NCBI GenBank assembly: GCA_965369945.1 | Contig: CBDUST010000290.1 | Location: 1 to 5,647 of the forward strand | DNA length: 5,647 nucleotides | Reading direction: 5' to 3' | DNA from: JADFNO01 sp965369945 | GTDB taxonomy: Bacteria; Planctomycetota; Phycisphaerae; Phycisphaerales; SM1A02 | Shown here: piece after piece, positions 5,018-5,647 of the stretch | Position numbering within the stretch: position 1 is the first letter of the stretch | Layout of the letters: each line of letters starts with the position of its first letter | The notes under the pieces: generated by a model | What the model was told of the DNA's origin: nothing | The model's input: only the letters and a program-made list of their open reading frames with translations | The model's database searches: none | Made by a program: the position numbers and the translations under genes

Positions 5018-5482
5018 ATGGCAAGATTCCGCTCAGTTGAATGGCTGCGCGCTACGGCGGTCGTGGCGGCTGTTGGATGTGGTACGTGCCCAGTGCAGGC
5101 GGATACTTTCGAGGTCACGCTGGAGGGCATGTCGTTCTGGTACGACGGCCAGCAGAACATGGACATCGAACTGTTCCTCGAACCGGGCGATACGGTCCGC
5201 TGGCTGTGGGTTGAGGGCTTCCACAACGTCGTTTCCGGCTTCCCAGACGATAAAGACTCGGGCGAACTATTCTTCAGCGGTCCGCCCACCGACAAGCCGG
5301 GGACGATCTTCGAGTTCACGTTCGACGTGGAGCCCGGCGTCTACGGCTACCACTGCCACCCGCATGAAGAATTCGGAATGATCTCCTACGTCACGGTCAT
5401 CCCCGGACCGGGCAGTCTCGTCCTCCTGTCCACTGCAGGCTTGTTTCTGAGACCTCGCCGACGCCGAAAGCCCAAGGCATGA
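5018..5482 (+). CDS. Secreted plastocyanin-like cupredoxin with PEP-CTERM-like anchor
   Basis: The protein has 154 residues. Residues 1-28 form a signal peptide (basic MARFR, hydrophobic AVVAAVG, likely cleavage after PVQA). The mature part, about 29-128, is a small cupredoxin: LFLEPGDTVRW (52-62), H69 in GFHNVVSG, then YHCHPHEEFGM with C113, H116 and M121. The spacing C-x2-H-x4-M and the upstream His reproduce the type-1 copper site of plastocyanin, so an electron-transfer or copper-binding role outside the cytoplasm is well supported; the partner is unknown. Residues 129-150 read VIPGPGS, a hydrophobic stretch LVLLSTAGLFL, then RPRRRR. This is the PEP-CTERM arrangement processed by exosortase, with PGPGS in place of the usual PEP. 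The gene is monocistronic and divergent from the zinc-ribbon array. Confidence 0.88.
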   Translation: MARFRSVEWLRATAVVAAVGCGTCPVQADTFEVTLEGMSFWYDGQQNMDIELFLEPGDTVRWLWVEGFHNVVSGFPDDKDSGELFFSGPPTDKPGTIFEFTFDVEPGVYGYHCHPHEEFGMISYVTVIPGPGSLVLLSTAGLFLRPRRRRKPKA

Positions 5483-5493
5483 CTCGCAGTTGA

Positions 5494-5589
5494 CTGGTGT
5501 GGTCGATCGAAGAATCCGCCGACGGCAACGGCACCGTCAGCAGCTCCGACCTCCTCGCCCTCCTCGCCAACTGGGGTCCGTGTCCCTGA
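5494..5589 (+). pseudogene. Orphan dockerin-like C-terminal tail
   Basis: The frame open from 5494 to the TGA at 5587-5589 encodes a short peptide ending ADGNGTVSSSDLLALLANWGPCP. DGNGTVSSSDLLALL fits one calcium-binding half of a dockerin-type repeat, and DLLALLANWGPCP is a common end of large secreted planctomycete proteins. Only the tail is present: a TGA at 5491-5493 closes the frame, and the sole start is a GTG at 5497 without a ribosome-binding site. It is probably the remnant of a deleted extracellular protein gene. Confidence 0.5.
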
Positions 5590-5627
5590 AGAGAATGCCG
5601 TTCAGATAAGCCGTAAGTCCTTTTGCC

Positions 5628-5647
5628 AAGCGCGGTTACGCGCGCTT
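5628..5647 (+). terminator. GC-rich hairpin at the window edge, possible terminator
   Basis: AAGCGCG (5628-5634) and CGCGCTT (5641-5647) are perfect 7-bp complements around a 6-nt loop. The right arm ends in TT at the last base, so a following T run, which would make it a rho-independent terminator for the cupredoxin gene and its remnant neighbour, cannot be checked here. Confidence 0.35.

Overview
The window looks like chromosomal DNA from a Planctomycetota bacterium, most likely a Phycisphaerae-type lineage. Three things suggest this: membrane proteins ending in a KCGYDLRG...CPECG zinc ribbon, a PEP-CTERM-like tail on a secreted protein, and a dockerin-like tail ending in DLLALLANWGPCP. All three are protein styles I associate with that phylum. 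No rRNA or other taxonomic marker is present, so the assignment is inference.

Layout. Bases 1-79 (minus) hold the start of a zf-TFIIB-type zinc-finger protein that runs off the left edge. Bases 80-353 hold nothing I can support. A small three-helix membrane protein lies at 354-665 (minus). A membrane/zinc-ribbon reading frame at 825-1115 (minus) has lost its 5' end exactly where a dispersed repeat (copy A, 1091-1224) begins. A complete GTG-started class I SAM methyltransferase follows at 1328-2146 (plus). Right after its stop is copy B of the same repeat (2156-2300), in the same orientation, so the methyltransferase is bracketed by direct repeats about 1.06 kb apart.

From 2368 to 4747 everything reads on the minus strand. 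It is a tight array built from one paralogous family: N-terminal helix, variable extracytoplasmic part, second helix, basic stretch, C-terminal zinc ribbon. In transcription order it holds a C-terminal-only copy (4747-4493), a full copy (4483-3770), an N-terminal-only stub (3773-3636), an unrelated DinB-superfamily gene (3630/3639-3094) and another full copy (3045-2368). Spacings are a few bases or 4-nt stop/start overlaps, except for 48 nt after the DinB gene, so the set is probably co-transcribed. The ends of the copies are conserved at DNA level while the middles are unrelated and, in one copy, strikingly AT-rich.

A divergent gene at 5018-5482 (plus) encodes a secreted plastocyanin-like cupredoxin with a complete His/Cys/His/Met ligand set and a PEP-CTERM-like membrane anchor. 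Its upstream region contains a candidate promoter and a long inverted repeat. After it comes an orphan dockerin-like tail (5494-5589) and a GC-rich hairpin at the right edge.

I see no RNA gene, CRISPR array or transposase. The two features most worth pursuing are the repeat pair around the methyltransferase and the degenerating/recombining zinc-ribbon paralogue array with a DinB gene lodged in it.
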